Assembly (NCBI GenBank): GCA_902596165.1
Contig: CACJSU010000002.1
Location: 1-64,000, forward strand
Direction: 5' to 3'
Source: an uncultured SAR86 cluster bacterium
Lineage (GTDB): Bacteria > Pseudomonadota > Gammaproteobacteria > Magnimaribacterales > D2472
DNA length: 64,000 nt
Position 1 is the first letter of the stretch; each line of letters starts with the position of its first letter. The position numbers and the translations under genes are program-made. Shown one piece after another: positions 19,351 to 29,322 of the stretch. The notes below the pieces were generated by a model. That model saw nothing but the letters and a program-made list of their open reading frames with translations. It was not told the DNA's origin and made no database searches.

Positions 19351-20536
19351 AAGAGTTATTCATGGCAACAGATACTTTTTTTTCATTTGAAACCAAGGGT
19401 GTGTAATTTAAATCACAAAGTGGATCAGGATTATCTAGATTAATTGTTGGAGGTATAATACCTTCATTGATTGCCATGATACAAAAAATAGATTCAATCG
19501 CACCAGCTGCTCCAAGCGTATGACCGGTCATTGATTTAGTTGAGCTAATTTGAGGAACAGAGTTACCAAATACATTTTTTAAAGCAATTGTCTCTGCAAT
19601 ATCTCCAAGCGGCGTGGATGTACCATGAGCATTTATATAATCAACCTCAGAGATATTGATTTCAGCATCATCAATTGCATTAGTCATGGCTAATGCTGCA
19701 CCTCTTCCATCCTCAGGAGGGGCTGTCATATGATAAGCGTCTGAGCTAGTTCCAAATCCAATAATTTCAGCATGGATTATTGCTCCACGTGACTTAGCAT
19801 GATCATACTCTTCAAGAACCAAAGAACCAGCGCCATCTGAGAGAACAAATCCATCTCTATCTCTATCCCAAGGCCTGCTAGCTGCTTGAGGATCTGTATT
19901 AGTAGAAAGGGCTCTAGCGGATATAAAACCTGCAATTGAAAGAGGCGTAGAAGCCATTTCTGCGCCTCCAGCTACCATTACATCTGCTTCACCACAAGCT
20001 ATAGATCTAGCAGCAGTTCCGATGCAGTGATTGCCAGTTGAGCAAGCTGTTACTACAGAAGTATTTGGTCCCATAAAACCATGTTTAATAGACACAAGCC
20101 CAGAGATCATATTTACAATTGATCCAGGAACAAAGAATGGAGAAACCTTTTTATATCCCCTGTCCTCTAATAAAGTTTTATTTTTTTCAATAGTATCAAT
20201 GCCACCAATACCGGCACCGAAATTAACACCAACTTTTGTTAAATCTAGATTTGATTCAAGTATTCCAGAATTTTTAATAGATTGATTCGCGGCAATTATT
20301 CCATACTGAATAAATGGATCAATTCGCCTAACTTCTTTAGGGTCTAGAAATTCATTTGAATCAAAATTTTTTAAACGACCGCCAATTGTTACTGGATTGT
20401 TTTCTAAGCCTATATCAACAGTTGTAATGCCTGATTTGCCTTCAACACATGAAAGCCATGCATCCTCAACATTATTACCTATTGGAGATAGAATTCCCAA
20501 ACCAGTAACTACAACTCTTCTGTGTAGTTGCTTCAT
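19304..20536 (-). CDS. fabF: 3-oxoacyl-ACP synthase II
   Basis: RRVVVTGLGILSPIGN, VVTACSTGNHCIG, NAHGTSTPLGD, KSMTGHTLGAAGAIE. Confidence 0.95.
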   Translation of the reverse strand: MKQLHRRVVVTGLGILSPIGNNVEDAWLSCVEGKSGITTVDIGLENNPVTIGGRLKNFDSNEFLDPKEVRRIDPFIQYGIIAANQSIKNSGILESNLDLTKVGVNFGAGIGGIDTIEKNKTLLEDRGYKKVSPFFVPGSIVNMISGLVSIKHGFMGPNTSVVTACSTGNHCIGTAARSIACGEADVMVAGGAEMASTPLSIAGFISARALSTNTDPQAASRPWDRDRDGFVLSDGAGSLVLEEYDHAKSRGAIIHAEIIGFGTSSDAYHMTAPPEDGRGAALAMTNAIDDAEINISEVDYINAHGTSTPLGDIAETIALKNVFGNSVPQISSTKSMTGHTLGAAGAIESIFCIMAINEGIIPPTINLDNPDPLCDLNYTPLVSNEKKVSVAMNNSFGFGGTNSTLVFKNI

Positions 20537-20546
20537 TTACGAGGTT

Positions 20547-20777
20547 TTAGCTGTTTGAATTTATGTAATTTACAGCTTCTTGGACGGTTGAAATCTTTTC
20601 AGCTTCTTCATCAGCAATTTCAAGCTCAAACTCTTCTTCAAGAGCCATAACTAATTCTACTGTATCAAGCGAATCTGCACCTAGGTCATCAACAAATGAA
20701 GAGTCATTTTTCACCTCATCATCGCCAACACCAAGTTGCTCACAAACAATTTTTCTCACTCTTTCTTCGATACTCAC
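20547..20777 (-). CDS. acpP: Acyl carrier protein
   Basis: 76 aa; [33 protein letters not shown]. Confidence 0.97.
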   Translation of the reverse strand: MSIEERVRKIVCEQLGVGDDEVKNDSSFVDDLGADSLDTVELVMALEEEFELEIADEEAEKISTVQEAVNYINSNS

Positions 20778-20839
20778 TAGGCATCCTCCGTTTAAAAAAA
20801 ATCTATTCTACAACATTTCCGACAAAAACAATAAAAACA

Positions 20840-21562
20840 TCAACTCATGTATAAGCCACCATCAACAGATATAGTTTGTCCGGTAATATAATTACCTTTT
20901 GATGAGGCTAAAAATAAAGCTAAATCAGCAATATGTTTAGGGTTGCCCATTTTATTAGCTGGAATTTGATTCAAAATGTTTTTTAACTCTTCATCTTTAA
21001 AATGATTGGTCATATCTGTTTCTATGAACCCAGGCGCAATACAATTAACTGTTATGTTTCTCGCTGCTACTTCTTTTGCTAACGCTCTTGTAAAGCCACC
21101 TAGACCGGCTTTGCTTGCTGAATAATTTACTTGACCTGGATTTCCCATTAATCCAGCAACGCTAGATATATTGATAATTTTACCAGAACGATCCTTAACC
21201 ATGGATTTAATGAATAACTTACTCATATTAAAAACGCTTGTAAGATTTGACTCTATAACATCGTCCCACTCTTCATTCTTCATTCTTAGAAATAGTTGGT
21301 CTTTTGTTATTCCAGCATTATTAATTAGAACATTCGGAACTATATCTTTTTCTTTTAATTTTTCCATACATGATGACACTTGATCTCTATTCGTTACATC
21401 AAGTGGAATGTGTAGACAGTTTTCAGAGCCTAATTGTTCGTGAAGATTAAATTCTGATCTAGAAGTTCCAATAACAAAATAACCATCGTTTAGGAAGCAT
21501 TTAGCTAACTCTAACCCAATGCCTCTTGAAACCCCAGTAATAAAGACTATTTTTTTATCCAT
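20840..21562 (-). CDS. fabG: 3-oxoacyl-ACP reductase
   Basis: VFITGVSRGIGLELAKCF, NYSASKAGLGGFTRALAKEVAARNITVNCIAPGFIETDMT; between acpP and fabD. Confidence 0.95.
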   Translation of the reverse strand: MDKKIVFITGVSRGIGLELAKCFLNDGYFVIGTSRSEFNLHEQLGSENCLHIPLDVTNRDQVSSCMEKLKEKDIVPNVLINNAGITKDQLFLRMKNEEWDDVIESNLTSVFNMSKLFIKSMVKDRSGKIINISSVAGLMGNPGQVNYSASKAGLGGFTRALAKEVAARNITVNCIAPGFIETDMTNHFKDEELKNILNQIPANKMGNPKHIADLALFLASSKGNYITGQTISVDGGLYMS

Positions 21563-22493
21563 AATTATTTATCTTCTCATAAAATTCAACGTCAGATGAG
21601 GAAAGATAGTTTTCAAGTTTATTTGCTTTGAATAAACCTGATAAAACATTTCCAGGACCGCATTCAATTATTGGCAAATTTAATGTTGAAATAAAGTTAC
21701 ATGTCTCTACCCATCTAACAGGTGAATGCAATTGCGAAACAAGAAGAGGCGCAATATCTTTGGATGTTGATACTGATGTCACAGATACGTTGTGAATAAT
21801 TTTAATATCAGGTAATTTAAACTGAATATTATTCAAGCTTTTTTGAAATTCATTAGCTGCTTCCTGCATAAGTATACTATGCGAAGCAATGCTAACTTTA
21901 AGTTTAATTGACCTTTTTGCGCCTCTCGAAATACATAAGTCTTGAGCTCTATCAACAGCATCATCATGTCCCGAAATAACAGTTTGATTAGGAGAATTTA
22001 AATTTGCACATTGAACATGTGAATGAGGTCCAAGGGAGACAATAGCACAAATCTCAGCAATAACATCTTGCTCTAAACCCAAAATTGCTGTCATAGAGCC
22101 ACTTGGAGCTAACTCCATCAACTCACCTCGTTTTCTAACTAATTTTAAAGCTTCAATTATTGTAATTGAATTAGCAGCAACTAGAGCTGAATATTCACCC
22201 AATGAGTGGCCGGCCAAATAAGTCGGGTTCAGATTAGTTGAATTAATTAGTTTATTAAAATGTAGATAAGAACAAAGAACTAAAAGGGGTTGGGTTATTG
22301 AGGTTTGATTTATTAGTTCTTCAGGCCCCTCCTCAATCAACTTATAAGCATCATGAGATATTAAATCACTACAGCATTCAAGAGCATATGAATATTCTTT
22401 TGAAAGTGCTATTTCTGCAATCCCTCCTCCAGAAAGCATGGAAAGGTGTTGAGAGCCTTGGCCTGGAAATGCTAAAAAAGCAGAAAAAGACAT
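21555..22493 (-). CDS. fabD: Malonyl-CoA:ACP malonyltransferase
   Basis: FPGQGSQHLSML, LAGHSLGEYSALVAAN. Confidence 0.94.
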   Translation of the reverse strand: MSFSAFLAFPGQGSQHLSMLSGGGIAEIALSKEYSYALECCSDLISHDAYKLIEEGPEELINQTSITQPLLVLCSYLHFNKLINSTNLNPTYLAGHSLGEYSALVAANSITIIEALKLVRKRGELMELAPSGSMTAILGLEQDVIAEICAIVSLGPHSHVQCANLNSPNQTVISGHDDAVDRAQDLCISRGAKRSIKLKVSIASHSILMQEAANEFQKSLNNIQFKLPDIKIIHNVSVTSVSTSKDIAPLLVSQLHSPVRWVETCNFISTLNLPIIECGPGNVLSGLFKANKLENYLSSSDVEFYEKINNYG

Positions 22494-22495
22494 GT

Positions 22496-22708
22496 TTAGT
22501 CTTGAGCTTCGCTTTCCTCAACTTCTTTGATTGGTTTTCTTAGATCTTTAATTAGACGACCTTTGTAAAAACCATCAGCAGTCATTTGATGGCGGAGATG
22601 TCTTTCTCCAGATACAGGATCAGTGGATAGCGTAAGATCAGATAGATGATCATGAGACCTAATCATTCCACGTTTTGATCTGGTTTTTTTACTTTTTTGT
22701 ACTGCCAT
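22496..22708 (-). CDS. rpmF: 50S ribosomal protein L32
   Basis: [22 protein letters not shown] start typical of bL32. Confidence 0.93.
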   Translation of the reverse strand: MAVQKSKKTRSKRGMIRSHDHLSDLTLSTDPVSGERHLRHQMTADGFYKGRLIKDLRKPIKEVEESEAQD

Positions 22709-22743
22709 AATATTTTAAAAAAAATGCATACTATCAGATTAAA

Positions 22744-23685
22744 TTAAGATTTAATAGTTAAATCCTCTAACTTAGTCAGGAGTATATCAAATTCATTATT
22801 TTTTGTAGCTTCGTACCTTACGGTTTTACCTTTAAGATCACAAAAAGAGATAGATGCTGCATGTAATGCAAGCCGATTGATGGTTGTTTCTTTGACGATA
22901 TATTTATTTAAATTAAATAATCCATATTTTTTATCATTCACTATTGGATGATTAAGATTTGCACTCTGAACTCGAATTTGATGCGTTCTACCTGTGCTAA
23001 TTCGAATTTCAGCGTGTGTAAATGAGTTAAATTTTTTTAGGATTTTAAAATTTGAAACAGCTTTTTTTCCATCCAATGATTCTTGTACTTTGTGATGATG
23101 TTCTTTTGTAGAAATGTCAATGTTTGTTTTAATTTCTATGTCTTTTTTCATAACACCTACTAAAATTGCCTCATAAATCTTTATAACTCGGTTAGTTTTA
23201 AGTTGATTATGAAAGTGTCTTAAAAATTTTTTATTTTTTGAAATTAATAGACAGCCAGAGGTAGATTTATCTATACGATGGCAAAGGTCAATTTCTAGCT
23301 TAGGAAAGGAGGCTCTGGCAATATCAATCAAGCCAAATTGATTATTTGTTCCAGAATGAACGCTTAGTTCAGGATCTTTATTAACAATAATATAGTCGTC
23401 ATTTTGATGAATAATTGATAAATTGAATTCCTTAACTCTTGAATGTGGAATCTTTAAATCAGATCCATCATTTTTAAAATCAATTAAATATGGTGGGATT
23501 CTTATTTCGTCATTAAGCTGCAATTTGTAGGTCGGTTTTATTCGACCAGAGTTAATTCTAATCTCGCCCTTGCGGATCATGCTATAAATTTTTGACTTAG
23601 GAAGTGATCTATAAATATTAAATAAATAATTATCAACACGCCTTCCTACGTTACCCTCATCTATTTTTAGGTTTTTGACGCTCAT
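22744..23685 (-). CDS. rluC: Ribosomal large subunit pseudouridine synthase (RluC-like)
   Basis: S4-like N-terminus GRRVDNYLF, LCHRIDKSTSGCLLISKN, ISTGRTHQIRVQSANLNHPIV. Confidence 0.9.
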   Translation of the reverse strand: MSVKNLKIDEGNVGRRVDNYLFNIYRSLPKSKIYSMIRKGEIRINSGRIKPTYKLQLNDEIRIPPYLIDFKNDGSDLKIPHSRVKEFNLSIIHQNDDYIIVNKDPELSVHSGTNNQFGLIDIARASFPKLEIDLCHRIDKSTSGCLLISKNKKFLRHFHNQLKTNRVIKIYEAILVGVMKKDIEIKTNIDISTKEHHHKVQESLDGKKAVSNFKILKKFNSFTHAEIRISTGRTHQIRVQSANLNHPIVNDKKYGLFNLNKYIVKETTINRLALHAASISFCDLKGKTVRYEATKNNEFDILLTKLEDLTIKS

Positions 23686-23776
23686 TAAGGTAGAATACTT
23701 GAAATTGATAGTTTAAGAATTAAAAACTATAAGTATAAATAGCTTATTGCAATGTGTCATAAGCACTAATATAAGA

Positions 23777-23957
23777 ATGCTGCAGTGCAGCATGATAAGA
23801 GAAAGTTAAAAATAAAGCACAAAGGTGCTAAAAGAATAAAACAAGTTTTAAAAGCTCCATATAGACTAATGGGGCAAGTTAAAAGAGCTCCAAAGGATAA
23901 GACTCTATTAACCCTGTAAGCACTAGTGCTATTCACTTTCTCTGTACCGGAGAAAAA
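23777..23957 (+). ncRNA. Structured 5' leader of rne (candidate autoregulatory UTR)
   Basis: ATGCTGC-AGT-GCAGCAT hairpin (23777-23793); AGCAC-AAAG-GTGCT hairpin (23816-23829); AGCACTAGTGCT palindrome (23919-23930); 9-bp long-range complementarity AGAGAAAGT (23798-23806) with ACTTTCTCT (23935-23943). Confidence 0.6.
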
Positions 23958-26024
23958 ATGAAAAGAATTCTAATTAATTGCTCATATTCAGATGAGCTTC
24001 GCGTGGCTTTGGTTGACGGAGCTAAACTATTCGACTTAGACAATGAGTTTAATGCGCAATCCCTATTAAAAGGAAGTATATTCAAAGCAACTGTTTCAAG
24101 AGTTGAGACAAGTTTAGATGCAGCTTTTGTTAATTTTGGAAGTGAAAGGCATGGTTTTTTACCACTAAAAGAATTATCCAATGAATACTTTACCAAAGAT
24201 GCTGATGGGAAAAAGAAATGCTCACTCAAGGAAGGTGATGAGATCCTTATTCAAGTTTTAAAAGAAGAACGAGGAACTAAAGGTGCTGCCCTATCAAATC
24301 AAATCTCACTTGCAGGGCGATTTATAGTTTTAATTCCAAATTCTGAAAAATCTGGTGGTGTATCAAGAAGAATATCGGGAGATGAAAGAGATGAGATAAA
24401 AAATGCTCTAAATGCACTACAAATTCCAGAAGGCATGAGTGTAATTGTCAGAACTGCTGGTCTGGGAAGATCTACTGAAGAATTAAAATGGGATTTAGAT
24501 TATTTAATGAATCTGTGGAGTCAAATAAAATCAACCGTCACTGAGGCTCCAAGCCCTAGTTTAATTTATAAAGATGATAAATTAATTTTAAGAGTATTTA
24601 GGGATTATTTTAGAGACGATATAGCAGAAATTCTAATAGATGACGAAACCGTGCATTCAGAAGCATTGGATTTTGCAAAGTCAGTAATACCAGATCATGC
24701 AGATAAAGTTATTTACTATAATGAAGACATTCCTTTATTTAATAGATATCAGATAGAAAGCCAAATTGAATTAGCTTTTCAAAGAGAAATTTCATTACCC
24801 TCAGGTGGATCTATAGTAATAGATCCTACTGAAGCTATGGTCTCAATAGATGTTAATTCTGCACGCTCAACCAAAGGAAAAGACATAGAATCAACAGCTT
24901 TTGCTACAAACATGGAGGCAGCTAAAGAGGTTGCTCGACAACTTAGATTGAGAGATTTGGGCGGCCTTATTGTTATTGATTTTATTGATATGCAGGATGA
25001 AAAACATCAGCAAAAAGTTGAAAACACTTTTAGATCCGCTGTTCAATCTGACAGAGCTAGAGTACAGATTGCTGGAATATCTAGATTTGGGTTACTTGAG
25101 TTGTCCAGACAACGCCTTAGACCCTCTTTAGAGGAGACGTATGATATACAACATGTCCAGGTTCGTGGTGCTCGTTCTTTAGGTCAATCAATTTTAAGAA
25201 TAATTAGTGAAGATGCAGCTAAGGAAAATACGGGTGAAATTCATGTATATGTTCCAGCAGATGTATCAAGTTATCTCTTGAATGAAAAAAGAAGAGACAT
25301 CATTGCTATAGAGAATAGCTATCAAGTAAATATTTTAGTTATAGCTGATCCATACAAGTCAAGGCCATACTACAAAGTTGCAAGAGTTAAAGCTGCCGCT
25401 GGAAAAAAACAATTTTCATATGATATGACTCCAAGCAGCCCAGAACCATCTATGGATTGGCGTGATTCCAATTCAAATAAAAAATCATTAAAGCCTTTGG
25501 TTAAAGTTTCGGTCCCTCCTAGAATGCCAAAGAAAAAAAAGAAAAACGGCTTATTTGCATTTCTCAAATCTGTTATAACTCTCTCTTTTTTTAAATCTAA
25601 AAAGAAAAAGGCATCTAAAAATAAAAGATCAAGAAATTATAAAAAAGGTCAAACTAGGACCAATAGAAATACTAGAAATAATAAAAACCAAAACAATCGG
25701 GGTAGAAAACAAAATAACAAAACTAATGACAATAATTCCAGAAAACATCAGCCAAAAAAATCTTCAAAACCAGTTGTAATACCTCCGAAAAAAAATATAC
25801 AAGCAGAAAAAAAAGAGTCTAAAACAAATAAAACTAACACTGCTAATAGGGATAAAGATGGTAATAAATCAAATGTTGAAGTTTCAACATCTGCCTTGCC
25901 AGCACAAGCTCCTGCGCCTACGCCAGCACCAACTCCTGCGCCTACGCCAGCACCAACTCCTGCGCCTACGCCAGCACCTAAACCTACTAGAGCTTTGAAC
26001 GACCCTCGATATAAGAGCGAATAA
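23958..26024 (+). CDS. rne: Ribonuclease E with short basic, low-complexity C-terminus
   Basis: MKRILINCSYSDELRVALVDGAKLFDLDNE; VSRVETSLDAAFVNFGSERHGFLPLKE; IDVNSARSTKGKDIESTAFATNMEAAKEVARQLRLRDLGGLIVIDFIDM. Confidence 0.95.
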   Translation: MKRILINCSYSDELRVALVDGAKLFDLDNEFNAQSLLKGSIFKATVSRVETSLDAAFVNFGSERHGFLPLKELSNEYFTKDADGKKKCSLKEGDEILIQVLKEERGTKGAALSNQISLAGRFIVLIPNSEKSGGVSRRISGDERDEIKNALNALQIPEGMSVIVRTAGLGRSTEELKWDLDYLMNLWSQIKSTVTEAPSPSLIYKDDKLILRVFRDYFRDDIAEILIDDETVHSEALDFAKSVIPDHADKVIYYNEDIPLFNRYQIESQIELAFQREISLPSGGSIVIDPTEAMVSIDVNSARSTKGKDIESTAFATNMEAAKEVARQLRLRDLGGLIVIDFIDMQDEKHQQKVENTFRSAVQSDRARVQIAGISRFGLLELSRQRLRPSLEETYDIQHVQVRGARSLGQSILRIISEDAAKENTGEIHVYVPADVSSYLLNEKRRDIIAIENSYQVNILVIADPYKSRPYYKVARVKAAAGKKQFSYDMTPSSPEPSMDWRDSNSNKKSLKPLVKVSVPPRMPKKKKKNGLFAFLKSVITLSFFKSKKKKASKNKRSRNYKKGQTRTNRNTRNNKNQNNRGRKQNNKTNDNNSRKHQPKKSSKPVVIPPKKNIQAEKKESKTNKTNTANRDKDGNKSNVEVSTSALPAQAPAPTPAPTPAPTPAPTPAPTPAPKPTRALNDPRYKSE
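25909..25980 (+). repeat. 24-bp tandem repeat, 3 copies, inside rne
   Basis: ctcctgcgcctacgccagcaccaa at 25909, 25933 and 25957 (last copy 1 mismatch), encoding (Ala/Thr)-Pro repeats. Confidence 0.93.
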
Positions 26025-26814
26025 GCTGACCAGAAATTGATGCATCAGGTGGGATAATTGGTAATTCATTTACATTAAACCACTTGGCATCTTCAAGCTC
26101 ATTATCGTTTAAGAGTATTTTTCCAGATTTGTATTTGCAAAAATAGCCCAGCATTAACTGAGCTGGAAATGGCCATGACTGTGACGAGTAATATTCAATA
26201 TCTGTAACATCAACATTCACCTCCTCTTTTACTTCACGAATTAATGCTTCTTCAGCATTTTCACCAGCTTCAATAAAGCCAGCAAGGGTGCTATACATAT
26301 TTGATGGAAAGAATTTACTTCTTCCTAACAATATACGCTCCTCATCATGTATTAAAGTGATAATGCACGGAGATATGACAGGGTATTTTGGACTAGAATT
26401 ACACTTGCACTCAAATGCACCCTCATTTTCATTGTAGAAATTGGTTTTTCCACAAATACTACAAAAGCCATTAGTGCTAATCCATGTTTGAAGTATCGAT
26501 GCGCGTGAGGCTAGCAAGAAACTTGATTGATCAAGGAAACCTAATATTTGCCTTAAATCAACAAAGTTTATAGATTTAGGATCCATAAATAGACCTAGAA
26601 TATTTTCATCTTTATTGATATTCACTACATAGAAATAGCAATTATCGATTAGAGCTATTGATAAAAATGGTTTTGATTGATTTATTAAATTTAAATCTTT
26701 TGGAGCAAAACTATAAGAATTTTCGCTTTGATCGTATAAAATCTTGTTATCGCAAAATATAATTAACTTAGAATCTTCTTTTAACGACTCATGGAGTTCT
26801 CTGATTAATTTCAT
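25987..26814 (-). CDS. nudC: NAD+ diphosphatase, NUDIX family
   Basis: CSICGKTNFYNENEGAFECKC zinc ribbon; NUDIX box GFIEAGENAEEALIREVKEEVNVDV. Confidence 0.92.
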   Translation of the reverse strand: MKLIRELHESLKEDSKLIIFCDNKILYDQSENSYSFAPKDLNLINQSKPFLSIALIDNCYFYVVNINKDENILGLFMDPKSINFVDLRQILGFLDQSSFLLASRASILQTWISTNGFCSICGKTNFYNENEGAFECKCNSSPKYPVISPCIITLIHDEERILLGRSKFFPSNMYSTLAGFIEAGENAEEALIREVKEEVNVDVTDIEYYSSQSWPFPAQLMLGYFCKYKSGKILLNDNELEDAKWFNVNELPIIPPDASISGQLIRSYIEGRSKL

Positions 26815-26836
26815 GTAAATTACGGTTTAAATAAAT

Positions 26837-28348
26837 ATGATAAAAAACTTATACAAAATGTTTCTAGGCGATTCACCTGAATGGTACAAAAATACCATCA
26901 TAGCGTTTTTAATTATTAATCCTATTATTTTATTGCTTTTAAATTCAATGAGCTTAAACGGGGGCTTTATTGTTGGCTGGGTGATTTTATTAGAATTTAT
27001 ATTCACCCTCGCCCTCGCACTAAAGTGCTACCCTCTTCAACCTGGTGGATTAATTGCAATTCAAGCGTTATTTCTGGGATTAACTAACCCCTACTCCCTC
27101 CTTCACGAAATAGAACATAACCTTGAAGTTATTTTGTTATTAGTATTTATGGTTGCTGGCATTTATTTCATGAAGAATTTGATGTTAACAATTTTCACTA
27201 AATTACTTCTTACTGTTGAATCAAAAATAAAATTATCTCTAATGTTTTGTTTTGTATCAGCTTTTTTATCAGCTTTTCTTGATGCACTAACTGTTACAGC
27301 TGTTCTAATAGCTGTTGCGGTAGGTTTTTATAGAATTTTTCATTTAGCCAGTTCTGGTATGGCATTTTCAGAAACAAATCATGATTATCTCAATGATAGC
27401 TCTCTTTCAGATGCGGGTATTGAAGATTTAGAGAGCTTCAAAGCGTTTCTTAGAGATTTAATCATGCATGGTGTTGTTGGAACAGCGCTAGGAGGCGTTT
27501 GCACAATTGTTGGAGAACCTCAAAACCTACTTATAGCAAATGTTGCTGGCTGGGAATTTATTGAGTTCATGATCAAAATGGCTCCTATCACCGTACCAGT
27601 TTTTATTGCAGGAATGATTACTTGCTTTGCAATTGAACAATTAGGTATTTGCGGCTTTGGAAATCAACTACCTCCTAGAATTAAAAATATCTTCCATGAG
27701 TACAATGCATATGAAATATCTCAAAGCACCGATGAAAGTAAATTAGAGCTATATATTGAAATGCTGGTTGGCATTTTTCTTATTATTGCTTTGGCGCTTC
27801 ACTTGGCAGCTGTTGGAATAATTGGCCTAGGAGTGATTATTCTTTTAACTTCATTTAAAGGCATAACCCATGAGCATGACTTAGGAGATGCATTCAAAGA
27901 AGCGCTTCCATTTACAGCATTGTTAGTTGTTTTCTTTGGTGTTGTAAGTGTGATAGCAGATCAACAGCTCTTTACTCCTGTTATTTCTTATGTACTGTCA
28001 AAAGATGCTAGCATTCAAGCTCCAATATTCTTTGTAGCCAATGGTGTCTTATCTGCCATTAGCGATAATGTATTTGTAGCAACTATTTACATAAATGAAA
28101 TAAAAGATGCTCTTGATATGAATATTATCTCCAGAGAGCAATTTGATAAGCTTGCAATAGCTATTAATACCGGCACAAATATTCCGAGTATAGCTACCCC
28201 CAATGGACAAGCAGCATTTTTATTCTTGTTAACATCTTCCTTGGCACCACTTATAAATCTGTCTTATATGAGAATGGTTGTGATGGCTCTTCCCTACACA
28301 ATAGTATTAAGTATTGTTGGATTTGTCGCAGTGGTCATTAACTTATAA
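26837..28348 (+). CDS. nhaB: Na+/H+ antiporter NhaB
   Basis: 503 aa; polytopic; [61 protein letters not shown]. Confidence 0.9.
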   Translation: MIKNLYKMFLGDSPEWYKNTIIAFLIINPIILLLLNSMSLNGGFIVGWVILLEFIFTLALALKCYPLQPGGLIAIQALFLGLTNPYSLLHEIEHNLEVILLLVFMVAGIYFMKNLMLTIFTKLLLTVESKIKLSLMFCFVSAFLSAFLDALTVTAVLIAVAVGFYRIFHLASSGMAFSETNHDYLNDSSLSDAGIEDLESFKAFLRDLIMHGVVGTALGGVCTIVGEPQNLLIANVAGWEFIEFMIKMAPITVPVFIAGMITCFAIEQLGICGFGNQLPPRIKNIFHEYNAYEISQSTDESKLELYIEMLVGIFLIIALALHLAAVGIIGLGVIILLTSFKGITHEHDLGDAFKEALPFTALLVVFFGVVSVIADQQLFTPVISYVLSKDASIQAPIFFVANGVLSAISDNVFVATIYINEIKDALDMNIISREQFDKLAIAINTGTNIPSIATPNGQAAFLFLLTSSLAPLINLSYMRMVVMALPYTIVLSIVGFVAVVINL

Positions 28349-28352
28349 CTAA

Positions 28353-29315
28353 ATGTCTTTAAGTCATAAATTCTGCATTGCTCCAATGATGCAGTGCACA
28401 GATATACATGATAGATTCTTATTTCGCCTGATATCCAAAAAAGCTTTTTTATATACAGAAATGGTTACTACAGGAGCAATAATTCATGGTAAATGCTTGG
28501 AACAGCTAAATTTTAACAGAGAAATAGAACATCCTGTTGCGGTTCAACTTGGGGGATCAGATCCTACTGATCTTGCTATATGCTCAAAAATTTGTTCTTC
28601 ACTTGGTTATGATGAAATTAATTTAAATATTGGCTGTCCATCTGAAAGAGTGCAAAAAGGCTCGTTTGGTGCATGCCTTATGCAAGACCCAGAGCTTGTT
28701 AAAGATTGCATTGTAGCCATGCAAGAAGCTACCTCTATACCTATCACAATTAAATGCAGGATAGGTGTCAATGACAGAGATGATATAAATTTTTTAAATG
28801 AATTTGTAGCTAAAATTTTAAACCCAAGCTTAAAAACAATTATAGTTCATGCAAGAGTGGCTATTCTCACAGGTCTTACTCCTAGACAAAATAGACAAAT
28901 TCCACCTCTGAAATATGAAAATGTATACCAACTAAAACATGAATTTCCTGGATTAGAGGTTGTTATCAATGGAGGAATTAAAGATGTTGATGATTCACTC
29001 GAGCATTTAAATAAAGTTGACGGGGTTATGCTGGGACGCAGCCCCTATGATAATCCTATGATTGTTAGTAATGTAGATTCAAAAATTTTTAATGAGATTG
29101 ATCTTGGTAAGGACAGGCAAACTGTTTTAAGGGAGTATTTGCAATATTGTTTACATCAACTAGATCAAGGTCATCCTCTTTCACGAACGTTGAAGCATAT
29201 ATTTGGCTTAAATCGTGGTTTAAAAAATGCCAAGTCATTCAGAAAACTAATTCTTGAAACAATCCAAAAGAATAATTTAGAAGTAACTCAGGAAGATTTA
29301 ATATCTATGGTTTGA
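28353..29315 (+). CDS. dusA: tRNA-dihydrouridine synthase (DusA-like)
   Basis: FCIAPMMQCTDIHDRFLFRLISKKAFLYTEMVTTGAIIHG, NLNIGCPSERVQKGSFGACLM, VDGVMLGRSPYDNP. Confidence 0.92.
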   Translation: MSLSHKFCIAPMMQCTDIHDRFLFRLISKKAFLYTEMVTTGAIIHGKCLEQLNFNREIEHPVAVQLGGSDPTDLAICSKICSSLGYDEINLNIGCPSERVQKGSFGACLMQDPELVKDCIVAMQEATSIPITIKCRIGVNDRDDINFLNEFVAKILNPSLKTIIVHARVAILTGLTPRQNRQIPPLKYENVYQLKHEFPGLEVVINGGIKDVDDSLEHLNKVDGVMLGRSPYDNPMIVSNVDSKIFNEIDLGKDRQTVLREYLQYCLHQLDQGHPLSRTLKHIFGLNRGLKNAKSFRKLILETIQKNNLEVTQEDLISMV

Positions 29316-29322
29316 CCCTGGG

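Noticed and set aside
23686-23957. Intergenic structured RNA considered as RNase P RNA, tmRNA, 6S or SRP RNA
   Set aside because: None of the conserved motifs of those RNAs was recognised; position and orientation fit a 5' leader of rne.
25909-25980. Regular 24-bp tandem repeat as a possible CRISPR-like array
   Set aside because: The copies are contiguous without spacers and are in frame, encoding Ala/Thr-Pro repeats at the RNase E C-terminus.
25884-26069. ORF on minus strand (MNYQLSHLMHQ...RRRRSWCWRRRRSWCW)
   Set aside because: It is the antisense translation of the Pro/Ala tandem repeat in rne.
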